A stretch of DNA of 64,000 bases from Bradyrhizobium sp. SZCCHNS1050. GTDB taxonomy: Bacteria > Pseudomonadota > Alphaproteobacteria > Rhizobiales > Xanthobacteraceae. Positions 36,807 through 45,370 of the stretch are shown here, piece by piece. How positions within the stretch are numbered: position 1 is the stretch's first letter; each line of letters begins with the position of its first letter. The position numbers and the translations under genes were made by a program. The stretch covers positions 4,591,501 through 4,655,500 of the forward strand of contig NZ_JAUETR010000001.1 in the NCBI RefSeq assembly GCF_032484785.1. Reading direction: 5' to 3'. Below the pieces are notes generated by a model. It saw only the letters and a list, made by a program, of their open reading frames with translations. It was not told where the DNA came from and did no database searches.

Positions 36807-36989
36807 ATGAAGCTGCAGATCGAACGCACCACCATCGAGACGATGGCGGCGGCCTTTCCGCACCTTGCTCCGCTCATGGAGCAGTTGCGCTTCGGCGACA
36901 AGGTCGAGGTCAACCTCGCGCAGCTCGCGGGCGCCGAGCTCGACTTCCTGCGCGACAGCTACCGTGGAGCGGTGACCGATGTCCGGCGC
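36807..36989 (+). other. Probable truncated or frameshifted small gene
   Basis: From the ATG at 36807, preceded by GAGG, about 60 codons look genuinely coding (MKLQIERTTIETMAAAFPHL, then LAGAELDFLRDSYRGA), with strong third-position GC. No stop appears where expected: the frame stays open to 38786, antisense to the large minus-strand gene, and becomes Arg-rich junk. A TGA in the +1 frame at 36973-36975 would close a protein of about 55 residues. I read this as a gene whose end was lost or frameshifted; the end given is approximate. No family recognised. Confidence 0.35.
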
Positions 36990-37004
36990 CCGCCGTCGGC
37001 TATA

Positions 37005-38747
37005 TCAGCCCCAGATGTGGTGCAATGCGTGGTGGTGATGATCGACGACGGTCGAAGAATGCGCCGCTGCCGTGGTGTGGGCGGGGGTCGAGTTGTGGGC
37101 GGCGGCCGTCGTGTTGTTGTGGTGATGGTGCGAAGAGCCTTGAGTGGTCGTCTTGGTGGTCGTCGATGTCGTATTGCCGGTGGCGTTGGTCGCGATCGTC
37201 GTCCCGGTCTTGGTCGTGGTTCCGCCGCTCGATGTCGCGGCCGTGGACGTGCTGGTACCGCCGGTGCCGTTTGCGATGTTCGGCGTGGCCGTGACCTTCG
37301 TCGTCCCCTGGGCGAGGCCGGCGACCGATGTCGCCTTGGAGACCGTCGTTGCCGATCCGACATAGGTCGCGCCGCCGATCGCGATGTTGTTGCCGCTGAC
37401 GTCGTTCGCGTCGGCGACGAAGCCTTCGCCGGCAGCCGTCAGCATCGCGAGGTCCGAAGTGAGCGCCGCGCCGGTATCCCCGTTCAGGATGCCCTGCAGT
37501 CCTTTGATGGCGGTGGCGGAGTCCGCCTGCAGGGTGCCATTGTTGAGCTCGTTGTCGAAACGGCCCTGGAACACGGCCCCCTGGGCGGCATCGAAGCTGG
37601 CGCCGAAATTGTTGTAGTTCTCGATCTGCGTGATCAGCGCCTGGCTGGCCGTACCGCTGCCGTTCACGATCGCCATCAGTTGCGCGTTGATCGTGTTCGC
37701 CTCGGCGACGAAGGTGGCCCAGAAATTGGTTTGCGCCTGATTGTCTTGGAACCGCGTGACCGTGCCGGTGAGGCCGCCCGGATCCTCGGCGAAGCCGCCG
37801 GTGTGGCCCGGATTGCCGTTACCGCCGGCCGCGACGTTCAAAGCGGCGTCGTTCTGGACGATGTCGATGATGTCGAGCAGATTGTCCGCCGTGCCTCGCA
37901 GCGCGGTGGTGTTTCCGGTCGCGGCGGCGGCATCGTATTTCTCGAGCTGCAGTGTGACCTGATTCAGCACCGTCTGGAGGTGAAGCGTCGTGGCGGCTGC
38001 CGCGTTGGTGGTTTCTCCGGCTTCGATCTGCGCGAGCAGGGTCGCGTTGGCGAGGATGGCCGTGAGGCCCGATTGCACCGCCGACAGGTCGTTGGTCACT
38101 TGGGTCAGATTGGTCGCGTTGATGCCGCCGGAGATGACGCTCACTGCGGCATTGAAGACCTCGCCGACCACCTTCAGGCTGGTGCCCGCCGTCGCGGCCG
38201 CGAGCGTGGTCGGATCGTCTGCGCCTGCCGGCAGGTTCTGGAACGCAACGTCGGTCGCGCCGGTATTGGCGGTGAAGGTGACGTTGTTGAGTGCCGCCGA
38301 CAGATGCGCGTCGTTGTTGATCTCCGACAGGATCTCGGTCTGCAACGCGTGGATGGTCTGCGACGCCGCCGACAATGTCGTCGCATTCGTGGTCTGCGCG
38401 GCCGCGGTCAGCAGCGTGCCGAGCTGGGTCTGGACGTTGGTCAGCGCGGCGATGTCTGTGGAGTTCAGCGCAAACGTCTCGCCACCGATCGTCACGTCGT
38501 TCGGGTTGGCCAGGATGGCCGCGATATCGTTCTGCACCGCATGGATGTCAGTGGTGTAGTTCGACAGGAAGGTGTTCGAATTGCCGCTGCCTTGACTGCC
38601 GGAATAGAGGCCGAGCGAGATGCGAACGGCGTCGTCGAAGACGACGCCGGCTTGAACCAGATCGGTCGACAGATTGAGCGCACTCGCTCGCGTGAGCAGG
38701 TTGGACGTGCCGTTGGCGAGCGCAGTCGCATTGAAGTTGGTGGCCAT
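37005..38747 (-). CDS. Asn/Thr/Ala-rich protein with His-rich C-terminal tail
   Basis: A 580-residue protein with no classical signal peptide and no Cys seen. It is rich in Asn, Thr, Ala and short helical repeats of the type DIAALTNVQTQLGTLLTAA. After residue 480 it becomes a Thr/Ser/Gly-rich linker and ends in a histidine-rich tail (HHHH, then HTTAAAHSS, then DHHHHALHHIWG). The composition is like proteins exported by type I or other signal-less routes, and the tail could bind Zn, Ni or Cu; both are inference. GAGGAGA lies before the ATG. No family assigned. It is the longest gene in the window with no known function. Confidence 0.72.
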   Translation of the reverse strand: MATNFNATALANGTSNLLTRASALNLSTDLVQAGVVFDDAVRISLGLYSGSQGSGNSNTFLSNYTTDIHAVQNDIAAILANPNDVTIGGETFALNSTDIAALTNVQTQLGTLLTAAAQTTNATTLSAASQTIHALQTEILSEINNDAHLSAALNNVTFTANTGATDVAFQNLPAGADDPTTLAAATAGTSLKVVGEVFNAAVSVISGGINATNLTQVTNDLSAVQSGLTAILANATLLAQIEAGETTNAAAATTLHLQTVLNQVTLQLEKYDAAAATGNTTALRGTADNLLDIIDIVQNDAALNVAAGGNGNPGHTGGFAEDPGGLTGTVTRFQDNQAQTNFWATFVAEANTINAQLMAIVNGSGTASQALITQIENYNNFGASFDAAQGAVFQGRFDNELNNGTLQADSATAIKGLQGILNGDTGAALTSDLAMLTAAGEGFVADANDVSGNNIAIGGATYVGSATTVSKATSVAGLAQGTTKVTATPNIANGTGGTSTSTAATSSGGTTTKTGTTIATNATGNTTSTTTKTTTQGSSHHHHNNTTAAAHNSTPAHTTAAAHSSTVVDHHHHALHHIWG

Positions 38748-39329
38748 TCGATCGTCTCCTCACACTTTACTGCTGTCGCGGCATGACAATCCTGGTCGGC
38801 AATGCATCTGCGTTCGCCTGTATCGCTTCGATGCAGGTCGTCGGGATGGTGCATGTCGTGACGTGAGGAGCTTTGTAGTTACACAATCGGGCCGTCGGCC
38901 GCTGCAAAGTCGTCATCGAACGGGCAGCGGGCCGGCTTTCCAGTCTGTTTGTTTCTGTCTGGCGGAGGAGAAATATTCGTTGGGCGCGTGCGACGTTCTG
39001 CCGCATGCCTGATTGGGCGCTGCATCCTGCTCGTCGGTGAATAGAATCATTTGCAACTAACAGCGCCGCGCTTCGTGATGATGCGCGGCTGAAAGAATAT
39101 AGCGTTGGCGTGCCCCGCCGCTGATGCCTCGTGACATGCCTGCGCTGAAGAGTGGCGCGCGACGGCTTGCAATATCTGCAGTTCGGATGTATGAGCGTCG
39201 CCCGTTTCAATACCCAAAGCGTTCAACGCGAGAGGCCATCAGCCATGTCAAGTCCACTGTGCGCGACACGATCCGTGCCGACGCCCGCAGTGCGTTCGGC
39301 TGACAGTCACTCCATCATGTTGAACGACC
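38748..39329. other. 582-base region with no convincing gene
   Basis: The spacer between the two divergent genes has lower GC than its surroundings. The open frames here lack coding character: the 147-residue minus frame is Arg/Thr/Ser-rich with no ribosome site. It should contain the promoters of the His-rich protein gene and the PcfJ-like gene. I found no clear palindrome or terminator. Confidence 0.5.
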
Positions 39330-40487
39330 ATGGCACAGTCATTGATGGCGCGCCGGCGGGAGGCCGAGCGCGCGCGGGTTGAAGCCTATCAGCTGACGCT
39401 GCGCCGCGCGGTGCGGCCGACGCGTTCGCCGCCGGATCTGCACAATGCGATCCGCGAGGCGCGGCGCGGCTTCGAGGCTGACATCATTCGCGATCCAGAA
39501 GGCTGGAAGCCCCAGTTGAAGACGCGCGACGCCGCGCGGCTGCGGCTGGCGGCTGCGCGTCATCTGTTTGGCCGCTATTCGGTGGCCCAGCACCTGGAGC
39601 TGATCTGGATCGATGACGGCGGGCTCGGCCGCGACGAGACGATCCTGCGCAAGCGCTGGTACATCGCGGTCGCCGGCGGCGGCTCGCTGTACAAGGCAGG
39701 CGCCTCGGCTTGGCTGTCGCGCAAGGAGGTTCACGCCTTTCTCCATCCGCTCGGGCAGGTCGGCTTCGACGAGGCGATATGGCAGGCGATCGCGCGGTCC
39801 TACACGAGCGATCCGGCGATCGTGTTGCGGATCGCCCGGTCCAGGATTGCGCGGACGCCGCGCGGCGAGATCGCGTTCTGGCGCGAGGCGGCGCAGTTCT
39901 TCTGCGCACATCCGACGACGGGCGAGGAGATCGACGATCTCTGCGACTACATCGCGCATCGTCGCCGGCGCCAGCGCCAGTTCAGCCTCAAGGGCCGCTC
40001 GCTGGCCGCGCTGCGCCGGCTGATGAACGCATGGCATCGTGATCTCGCGGTGATCGCGCGCATCGAGGCGGCGCGCCGGCGGGCCGAGATCGCCCGTGGC
40101 CGCATGGCGGCACGGACCGCGGAGCCAGCGCATTGGCCGGGGGCCGCGCTGACGGACTGGTCATGGAGCCCGTCGAAGGGCTCGGCCACGCGCGACGCGT
40201 ATGTCATCATGCAGTTGCGGACCGCCGAGGATCTCGTCGCGGAGTCCAGGGCGATGCATCACTGTGTCGCGAGCTACGCGGACAAGTGCATTGCCGGCCA
40301 CGCCTCGATCTGGTCGCTGCGCTATCGTCACGCCGGCAAGACGCAGCGGCTGCTGACGATCGAGCTCAACCCGCGGCACCGCGCGGTTCAGATCCGCGGC
40401 TTCGCCAACCGCGTCGCTAACGCGGACGAGCGCAAGGTCCTGGAGCGCTGGGCCAAGGCGCGCGGGATCGAGCTGCCGCAGACATGA
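39330..40487 (+). CDS. PcfJ-like domain protein
   Basis: A 385-residue basic cytoplasmic protein. The C-terminal third carries the PcfJ pattern: LVAESRAMHHCVASYADKC, AGHASIWSLRYRHAGK, then a strand (LLTIELNPRHRAVQIRGFAN). It has the conserved His-Cys and a second Cys six residues on. The N-terminal part is Arg-rich and helical. PcfJ proteins were first noted on conjugative plasmids, but this copy stands alone with no transfer genes nearby. Biochemical role unknown. An internal ATG at 39345 (MARRREAER) is the other start option; neither has a strong ribosome site. Confidence 0.78.
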   Translation: MAQSLMARRREAERARVEAYQLTLRRAVRPTRSPPDLHNAIREARRGFEADIIRDPEGWKPQLKTRDAARLRLAAARHLFGRYSVAQHLELIWIDDGGLGRDETILRKRWYIAVAGGGSLYKAGASAWLSRKEVHAFLHPLGQVGFDEAIWQAIARSYTSDPAIVLRIARSRIARTPRGEIAFWREAAQFFCAHPTTGEEIDDLCDYIAHRRRRQRQFSLKGRSLAALRRLMNAWHRDLAVIARIEAARRRAEIARGRMAARTAEPAHWPGAALTDWSWSPSKGSATRDAYVIMQLRTAEDLVAESRAMHHCVASYADKCIAGHASIWSLRYRHAGKTQRLLTIELNPRHRAVQIRGFANRVANADERKVLERWAKARGIELPQT

Positions 40488-40529
40488 GCTGCGTCGCCCC
40501 TGCCGGGCGACGCAGCTCGTACGTCGCCA

Positions 40530-41810
40530 TCAATGTCCGTCGATCGCGGCCGCCTTGGCGCCGCCGGCGACGGAGTAGCGCATCGGGACCTTGCGGGTCT
40601 TCAAAAAGGCTTCCAGCGTCTCGCCGCGGAAGGCTGCGTAGACCTCCGGGTTGGAGACGCCGATCACCGCCGCCATCTTCTCCAGCACGAAGAAGCTGAC
40701 CCCCCGCCTGATCATCTCGATCCAGCGGCGGTTGCGGATCAGGTCGCGCTCCTCGTCCGTGAGACCGTGCTCGTCCGCCAGCGCGTCGAATTCCGCAAGG
40801 AATCTCGCGCGATGCGCGGGGATCACGAGCCGGTGCAGGAAGTCGTTGATGCGGAAATTGGCCTGGCTGCGGCCATGGGTGAAGGGATAGGTGCCAGCCA
40901 GCGTCTCGGCGCCCGCGAGCTCATGTCCGATATGCGCGCGATAGGCCGCGACCTCCCGCGGGTCGGGCGCGCCGCCGAGATCGTCGAACACGAGGGTAGC
41001 GATGTTGGTCACCGACGGTGCGTAGGTCTGCCTGTGCACGAGCTTCACGTTCTCGGACAGCGCGCCGCGCATGATCAGCCACATGATCACCTCAGCGCCT
41101 TCCATGCCGCCCTTGATCGCATAGTCGGCGATCCGCATCGCAGTGAGCCGCTCCGGGTCCTTTTCCAGCAGATCGAGGAATTCGTTGTCCCAGTCCTCGT
41201 TGAGAAAGCCGGCGCGCTCGCCGTGAACCTGGTGCGACAGCCCGCCGGTGGCGAAGATCGCCACTTTCAGGTCTTCCGGATAGCTCTCGATCGCCTTGCG
41301 CAGGGTCTTGCCGAGCTTCCACATCCGCTTCGCATTGGGAATCGGCAGCTGCAGCACGCCGACCTGCAGCGGCACCACCATGCCCGGCCACGCGCCGCTG
41401 GCATCGCCCATCATCGACAGCGGCGACAGCAGGCCGTGATCGACCGGCTTGCCCTGGAAGAACGACATGTCGAACTCGTCCGCCATCATCGCCATCGCGA
41501 TGTGCTGCGACAGGCCGAGATGGCCCTTCGCCGGCGGCACGTTGCGCGGTCCGCCGCCTTCGTCGGCGGCGACATAGCGGTCGTCAATGCCGAGCGCGAA
41601 GGCGGAGTAGTGATCGAAGAAGAACGAGGTGATGTGATCATTGTAGATCATGAACAGGACGTCGATGTCCTTCTGCTTCACCCAGTCGCGCACGACCGCG
41701 AAGCCGTCGAAGATCGGCTTCCAGGCCGGGTCGTTCTGCTTATTGGTGTCGCGTGCGAAGCCGATGGTGGGCGAGTGCGATGCGCCGATGCCGCCGATGA
41801 TCCGGGCCAT
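40530..41810 (-). CDS. galA: Gallate dioxygenase (extradiol, LigB-LigA fusion)
   Basis: A 426-residue type II extradiol dioxygenase. The N-terminal LigB-type catalytic domain (about 1-280) carries the Fe(II) His in GGIGASHSPTIGF and NDHITSFFFDHY, and SHQVHGERAGFLNEDWD. The C-terminal about 120 residues (EFDALADEHGLTDEERDLI to FFVLEKMAAVIG) form a LigA-like domain. This single-chain arrangement and length are those of gallate dioxygenases (GalA/DesB), which open gallate to 4-oxalomesaconate. The ATG at 41810 follows GGAGGGACAC. No other gallate-pathway gene lies in the window. Confidence 0.88.
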   Translation of the reverse strand: MARIIGGIGASHSPTIGFARDTNKQNDPAWKPIFDGFAVVRDWVKQKDIDVLFMIYNDHITSFFFDHYSAFALGIDDRYVAADEGGGPRNVPPAKGHLGLSQHIAMAMMADEFDMSFFQGKPVDHGLLSPLSMMGDASGAWPGMVVPLQVGVLQLPIPNAKRMWKLGKTLRKAIESYPEDLKVAIFATGGLSHQVHGERAGFLNEDWDNEFLDLLEKDPERLTAMRIADYAIKGGMEGAEVIMWLIMRGALSENVKLVHRQTYAPSVTNIATLVFDDLGGAPDPREVAAYRAHIGHELAGAETLAGTYPFTHGRSQANFRINDFLHRLVIPAHRARFLAEFDALADEHGLTDEERDLIRNRRWIEMIRRGVSFFVLEKMAAVIGVSNPEVYAAFRGETLEAFLKTRKVPMRYSVAGGAKAAAIDGH

Positions 41811-41944
41811 GTGTCCCTCCGCGAATGGGCCGCCGCTGACTGTCACTCGCGGCCGCGCCGGGACGGACCATACGAAGTTTCCCCTGCTAGACAATCATGC
41901 TAACGTGCACGGATCGTTTCTCTCGATGAACGAGCGGCTCTCGG

Positions 41945-42865
41945 ATGAAATGGCGGATCGAGGACATTCCTGTTTTCCATGCGGTGGTGGCGACCGGCGG
42001 CATGACCGGCGCCTCGCGGTCCCTGGGCATGCCGAAATCCTCGGTCAGCAAATCGGTCGCCCGGCTTGAGCAGGATCTCGGCATCCGGCTGTTCGACCGC
42101 AACTCGCGGCGCGTCCGGGTGACCCGCGAGGGCGAGCTGTTCTTCCAGCAATGTCAGAAGATCCTGGATCAGGTCTCGGAGGCCGACGCGGTCATGACCG
42201 GGCTGGTCGGCGTGCCCAGCGGCCGGCTCTCGGTGGCGCTGCCGCCGGCGTTCTGCGAGGAGATCCTGGCGCCGCAGCTCGCCGAATTCCACCGCCGCTA
42301 TCCGCGCATCGAGCTCGATGTCGAGGCAACCACGCGCGCGATCGACATGCTGGCCGACCGCTTCGACATCGCGGTCGTGGTCGGCGTGCAGGAGAATTCC
42401 GAGCTGGCGCAGAAGGTGCTGATCGGCGGCCGCCTGATCTGGGTGACCAGCCCCGCCTATCTCGCCGCGCACGACATCGGCGAGGACGTCCGCGCGCTGG
42501 AGCGCCATCTCATGATCTGCGAGCGGCGCTATGGCGATCGCACCCTGATGATCAAGCAGCACGGCCATCTCGTCCGCTTCGACGTCGGTGCGCATGTCGC
42601 CCGCATCAACAATCCGCTGGCGGTGCGCCGGGCCGTCGCCCACGGCGCCGGCATTTCCTTTCTGCCGGAGCACTATTGCGTCGAGTTGCTCGGCGAGGGC
42701 CGGCTGGTCGAGATCGGCAGGGGGGTCGCGTTCGACACCCGCGCCGCCCAGCTGACCGCGATCTTTCCGAGCCGCAAGCTGATCTCCTCGCGCGCCCGCG
42801 CCTTCCTCGACTTCCTCGAGGAGATCTGCGCCGCGTCCGCGCACACCCTGATCGGTCAGACCTGA
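41945..42865 (+). CDS. LysR-family regulator, divergent from gallate dioxygenase
   Basis: A 306-residue LysR-type regulator. The N-terminal helix-turn-helix (about 3-62) reads HAVVATGGMTGASRSLGMPK, then SVSKSVARLEQDLGIRLFDR. A periplasmic-binding-like effector domain (about 88-295) follows. It is transcribed away from the dioxygenase gene with a 134-base spacer, the usual arrangement for a LysR activator of an aromatic catabolic gene. Gallate or a pathway intermediate is the likely co-inducer, by inference. Confidence 0.88.
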   Translation: MKWRIEDIPVFHAVVATGGMTGASRSLGMPKSSVSKSVARLEQDLGIRLFDRNSRRVRVTREGELFFQQCQKILDQVSEADAVMTGLVGVPSGRLSVALPPAFCEEILAPQLAEFHRRYPRIELDVEATTRAIDMLADRFDIAVVVGVQENSELAQKVLIGGRLIWVTSPAYLAAHDIGEDVRALERHLMICERRYGDRTLMIKQHGHLVRFDVGAHVARINNPLAVRRAVAHGAGISFLPEHYCVELLGEGRLVEIGRGVAFDTRAAQLTAIFPSRKLISSRARAFLDFLEEICAASAHTLIGQT

Positions 42866-42884
42866 GGTGCGCCGTCCGCCTGTC

Positions 42885-43256
42885 TCACGCAAGCCGATGG
42901 AATGACGGCGGCAATGGCTCTCGCACCAGCTCGCTCAGATTGAGCGTTTCACCGCTGTCGGCGATATCCGAGAACAGCACCTCGATGAAGGGATGCTGCC
43001 GGTTGGATGCGGCGCCGCGCCGATATTTCCTGCTCACGATCCGCTCGATCGCAGCAAGGTTCAATTGTCCCAGCGCATTGTATTGGACACGAAACAGGCT
43101 CTGCCGGCCGCCCGTGTGCTCGATCGACTCGGCCCAGATGTCCATCACCTTGCGGCTGACGAAGGCCTCGACGCCGACGGCGCCATCTTGGGCGAGCAGG
43201 CGCAATCCGTCCATCGTATGCGGCTGCTCATCGACGCGAAATTGGCTCAGCGACAT
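42885..43256 (-). CDS. DUF1488-like protein
   Basis: A 123-residue soluble protein. The stretch LRLLAQDGAVGVEAFVSRKV, then a helix ending ERIVSRKYRRGA, resembles the small DUF1488 family found in Rhizobiales, but with an added C-terminal segment (HPFIEVLFSDIADSGETL). The ATG at 43256 overlaps the end of the histidine kinase gene by 10 bases, so the two are translated together. Function unknown; coupling suggests a link to the kinase. Confidence 0.65.
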   Translation of the reverse strand: MSLSQFRVDEQPHTMDGLRLLAQDGAVGVEAFVSRKVMDIWAESIEHTGGRQSLFRVQYNALGQLNLAAIERIVSRKYRRGAASNRQHPFIEVLFSDIADSGETLNLSELVREPLPPSFHRLA

Positions 43257-44053
43257 CGGAGATCCCTTTCTGTTGCGTGCATCGGCGGTCTCACGGGAGA
43301 GTCGAGAACGGCGATCGGCGCATCGAACGTGTAGGAGAGCCCTGACGGCGCATAGGTCAACTGAACCTCGCCGCCGAGCTGCACGCCGAGCGTTTCGATC
43401 AGCCGGGTTCCGAAGCTTCGGCTGGCGGGCTGTTGAACGACCGGGCCGTGTCTTTCGGTCCAGGCGAAGCGGACCCGGCGTTGGTCGACGGTCCAAAGCA
43501 GATCGACGCGTCCTTCCGGCACGGACAGCGCGCCGAACTTCAGGGCGTTCGTGCATAGCTCGTTGAGCGTCATCGCGAGGGCGATGACGGCATCCGGCGT
43601 CACCAGCACGTCGGGTCCGGTGATCGCAAAGCGTGAGTCGTCGGGCGTGTCGAACGCCTGGACGGACGTACGGATCACCGTGCGGAGATCGCCGCTGGAC
43701 AATTTCGCTTGCAGGAGGAGATCGTGTGCCCGTCCGAGGGCCAGGAGCCGCCCGGAGATGGCATGCTGTGCATCCTTGGTCGCCGGCACGTTGCGGAGGC
43801 TCTGGGAGACGATGGCGGTGACGGTCGCGAGCGTATTCTTGATGCGATGGTGCAGCTCCTCGAGAATGAGCTTTTGCAGCCTGCTCGCCGTCTCGCGTTC
43901 TCTCGCCTCGATTTCGGCCTGCTCGGACCGGGTCTTGGCATTGCTCTCGGCCTCGGCGAGCAGGCGCTTCAGCCCGATGATTTCCGTCAGCAGAAAGTCG
44001 GGATCCACGACCGTGCCGTGAGGAGGCTCTGTAGTGAGGTTGATCTCGAGCAT
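43247..44053 (-). CDS. HWE-family sensor histidine kinase, minimal form
   Basis: A 268-residue kinase. A short N-terminal coiled coil (about 15-70) leads into the phosphoacceptor helix LQKLILEELHHRIKNTLATV, with the HWE/HisKA_2 His. The ATPase domain has NELCTNALKFGALS (N box), FAWTERHGP (the W-x-E that names the family) and RSFGTRLIETLG. There is no PAS, GAF or membrane sensor domain, so input must come from a partner or the coiled coil. No response regulator gene is adjacent. The ATG at 44053 (MLEINLTT) is chosen over a longer frame with an unlikely Cys/Arg-rich start. Confidence 0.88.
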   Translation of the reverse strand: MLEINLTTEPPHGTVVDPDFLLTEIIGLKRLLAEAESNAKTRSEQAEIEARERETASRLQKLILEELHHRIKNTLATVTAIVSQSLRNVPATKDAQHAISGRLLALGRAHDLLLQAKLSSGDLRTVIRTSVQAFDTPDDSRFAITGPDVLVTPDAVIALAMTLNELCTNALKFGALSVPEGRVDLLWTVDQRRVRFAWTERHGPVVQQPASRSFGTRLIETLGVQLGGEVQLTYAPSGLSYTFDAPIAVLDSPVRPPMHATERDLRCR

Positions 44054-44126
44054 TGGCTGACATGTCCTTGCACCGGATGCCGCCCTCGGCGGGCACGATG
44101 GTACGCAGGAGCAGGCCGCCCCAGCG

Positions 44127-44492
44127 TCACTTCGTTCGCGAACGGACACTTCCGTTGAAATGCCCGAGTATCTCGGCGGCGTTTGCGAGGATGGTCGCCT
44201 TCCTGATCGCGGCAGCGCGCTCGCCGCCTTGCTGCATCAGGCCCGCCGTCTCCAGCGCATTCTCCGCCCTGGTGGCGAGCGTCGCGTGCAGCGATGACCG
44301 CTCTCGCTTGGCCGGCTCGGAGGGCTTGTCGGGGTGAACTGGCGCAAGCGCCTCGCTGCGAACGGCGGCCACCGGATCAGAATCGCGGCGACGATCGGCA
44401 GCCCAAAGAATGGCGGCGCCAGGAGCGGTCGCACCAATTACGCGCGCACTGGACGTGGTGGTGTTCGAAGAGGTGTTCGAAGTTTTCGACAT
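44127..44492 (-). CDS. Hypothetical protein, 121 residues
   Basis: A soluble protein with a Ser/Thr-rich N-terminus (MSKTSNTSSNTTTSSARVIG), a short hydrophobic patch (PGAAILWAA), and a charged helical C-terminal half (SLHATLATRAENALETAGL; AAAIRKATILANAAEILGHF). AAGGCGG precedes the ATG at 44492. It lies upstream of the HWE kinase on the same strand with a 73-base gap and could share its transcript. No family recognised. Confidence 0.5.
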   Translation of the reverse strand: MSKTSNTSSNTTTSSARVIGATAPGAAILWAADRRRDSDPVAAVRSEALAPVHPDKPSEPAKRERSSLHATLATRAENALETAGLMQQGGERAAAIRKATILANAAEILGHFNGSVRSRTK

Positions 44493-44794
44493 GCTGTCCG
44501 CCTTCTGGTCGCGGCGGGAGCGCATGGCTCTCAGTCACCGATGGCAGCCGGGGGACGCGCGGTGATCATCAACATATGGTGTGTGCGCGCGCAATAGCGA
44601 GGTCCAGCCGAATTTATTTGTCGTGAGGATCCGGTCGCCGCCATCGCCTGAAGCGAGAGCGAGTCTGGCCCTGCGGCTCATCCGACGTTCGTAGCATCGT
44701 TGCATCGACATGCGAACGTCGGACGCTTGGCTCATTTGTAGATCATTTGCAGTCCTGATCACGATGCCTTGGCATGAGTCAGACGTCGGACGTG
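44493..44794. other. 302-base intergenic stretch
   Basis: No convincing gene. It holds AT-richer sequence between two minus-strand genes and should carry the promoter for the 121-residue hypothetical gene. I saw no strong hairpin or repeat. Confidence 0.4.
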
Positions 44795-45109
44795 TTATCG
44801 GCCGATTCCGACGCTCACGCCGGGCGCGTGGATGCCGATGCCGCCACGATCTTCATAGTCACGTCCTTCATAGCCGCGCCGCTCGTGCCGGCCATAGCCG
44901 TAGGCGCCGCGGTCTTCGCGGATGATGACACGGCGTTCGCGGCCTTGGCGCCAGCAGCGGCCGTTCTCGTTGCAGACCATGCGAACCTGCTGGATGCTGC
45001 TCTCCGGGAGGATCGATATTCCGGCCGTGAGCGGGGCAGCGGAGGCGGCTGCGGCCATCAATGTGCTCGCGGCGGCTGCGAGCGTGATCGTAAGAATCTT
45101 CATGGTCAT
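44795..45109 (-). CDS. Small exported protein, Arg/Gly/Tyr-rich tail
   Basis: A 104-residue protein with a clear signal peptide (MTMKILTITLAAAASTLM, cleaved near SAAPL). The mature part contains two Cys in VCNENGRCWRQG, then a low-complexity tail of RGYEGRDYEDRGG type ending GVSVGIGR. This is the style of small secreted proteins common in Bradyrhizobium. Function unknown; the Cys pair may form a disulfide. GGAG lies 7 bases before the ATG at 45109. Confidence 0.65.
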   Translation of the reverse strand: MTMKILTITLAAAASTLMAAAASAAPLTAGISILPESSIQQVRMVCNENGRCWRQGRERRVIIREDRGAYGYGRHERRGYEGRDYEDRGGIGIHAPGVSVGIGR

Positions 45110-45263
45110 GACATGACTCCGGGTGCGGGGATTGCGTCATGGAACCAATCTGCTGGCAATCCCATGGTTCCCCGGCGGTGGCATTTGTTTTGGCGTCGAA
45201 CGGCTGCCTGTGCGGCGCTGTGGCGACATCGGACAGGACGCTGTTGGTCTCGAGCGGCACACG

Positions 45264-45279
45264 GACGGGCATGCCCGTC
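45264..45279. promoter_or_regulatory. Perfect 16-bp palindrome GACGGGCATGCCCGTC
   Basis: A self-complementary 16-mer lies in the 261-base spacer between the small exported protein gene and the methyltransferase gene, about 92 bases before the latter. It could be an operator for either divergent gene, or a short hairpin. The rest of the spacer shows nothing else notable. Confidence 0.35.
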
Positions 45280-45370
45280 AGGTAACGACCCGCGCCGCTG
45301 ATGACTTGGGCGAGGAAGCAGTTTAAGAAGCGCGGCTCTTGAATCCGCAGGGTCGGGCGAGGAGGCCGCG

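Noticed and set aside
36807..38786. 660-codon plus-strand ORF
   Set aside because: After about 60 codons it becomes Arg/Gly-rich and is exactly antisense to the Asn/Thr-rich gene on the minus strand, which has a ribosome site and protein-like composition.
38767..39210. 147-codon minus-strand ORF
   Set aside because: Arg/Thr/Ser-rich, no ribosome site, no motif; treated as non-coding spacer.
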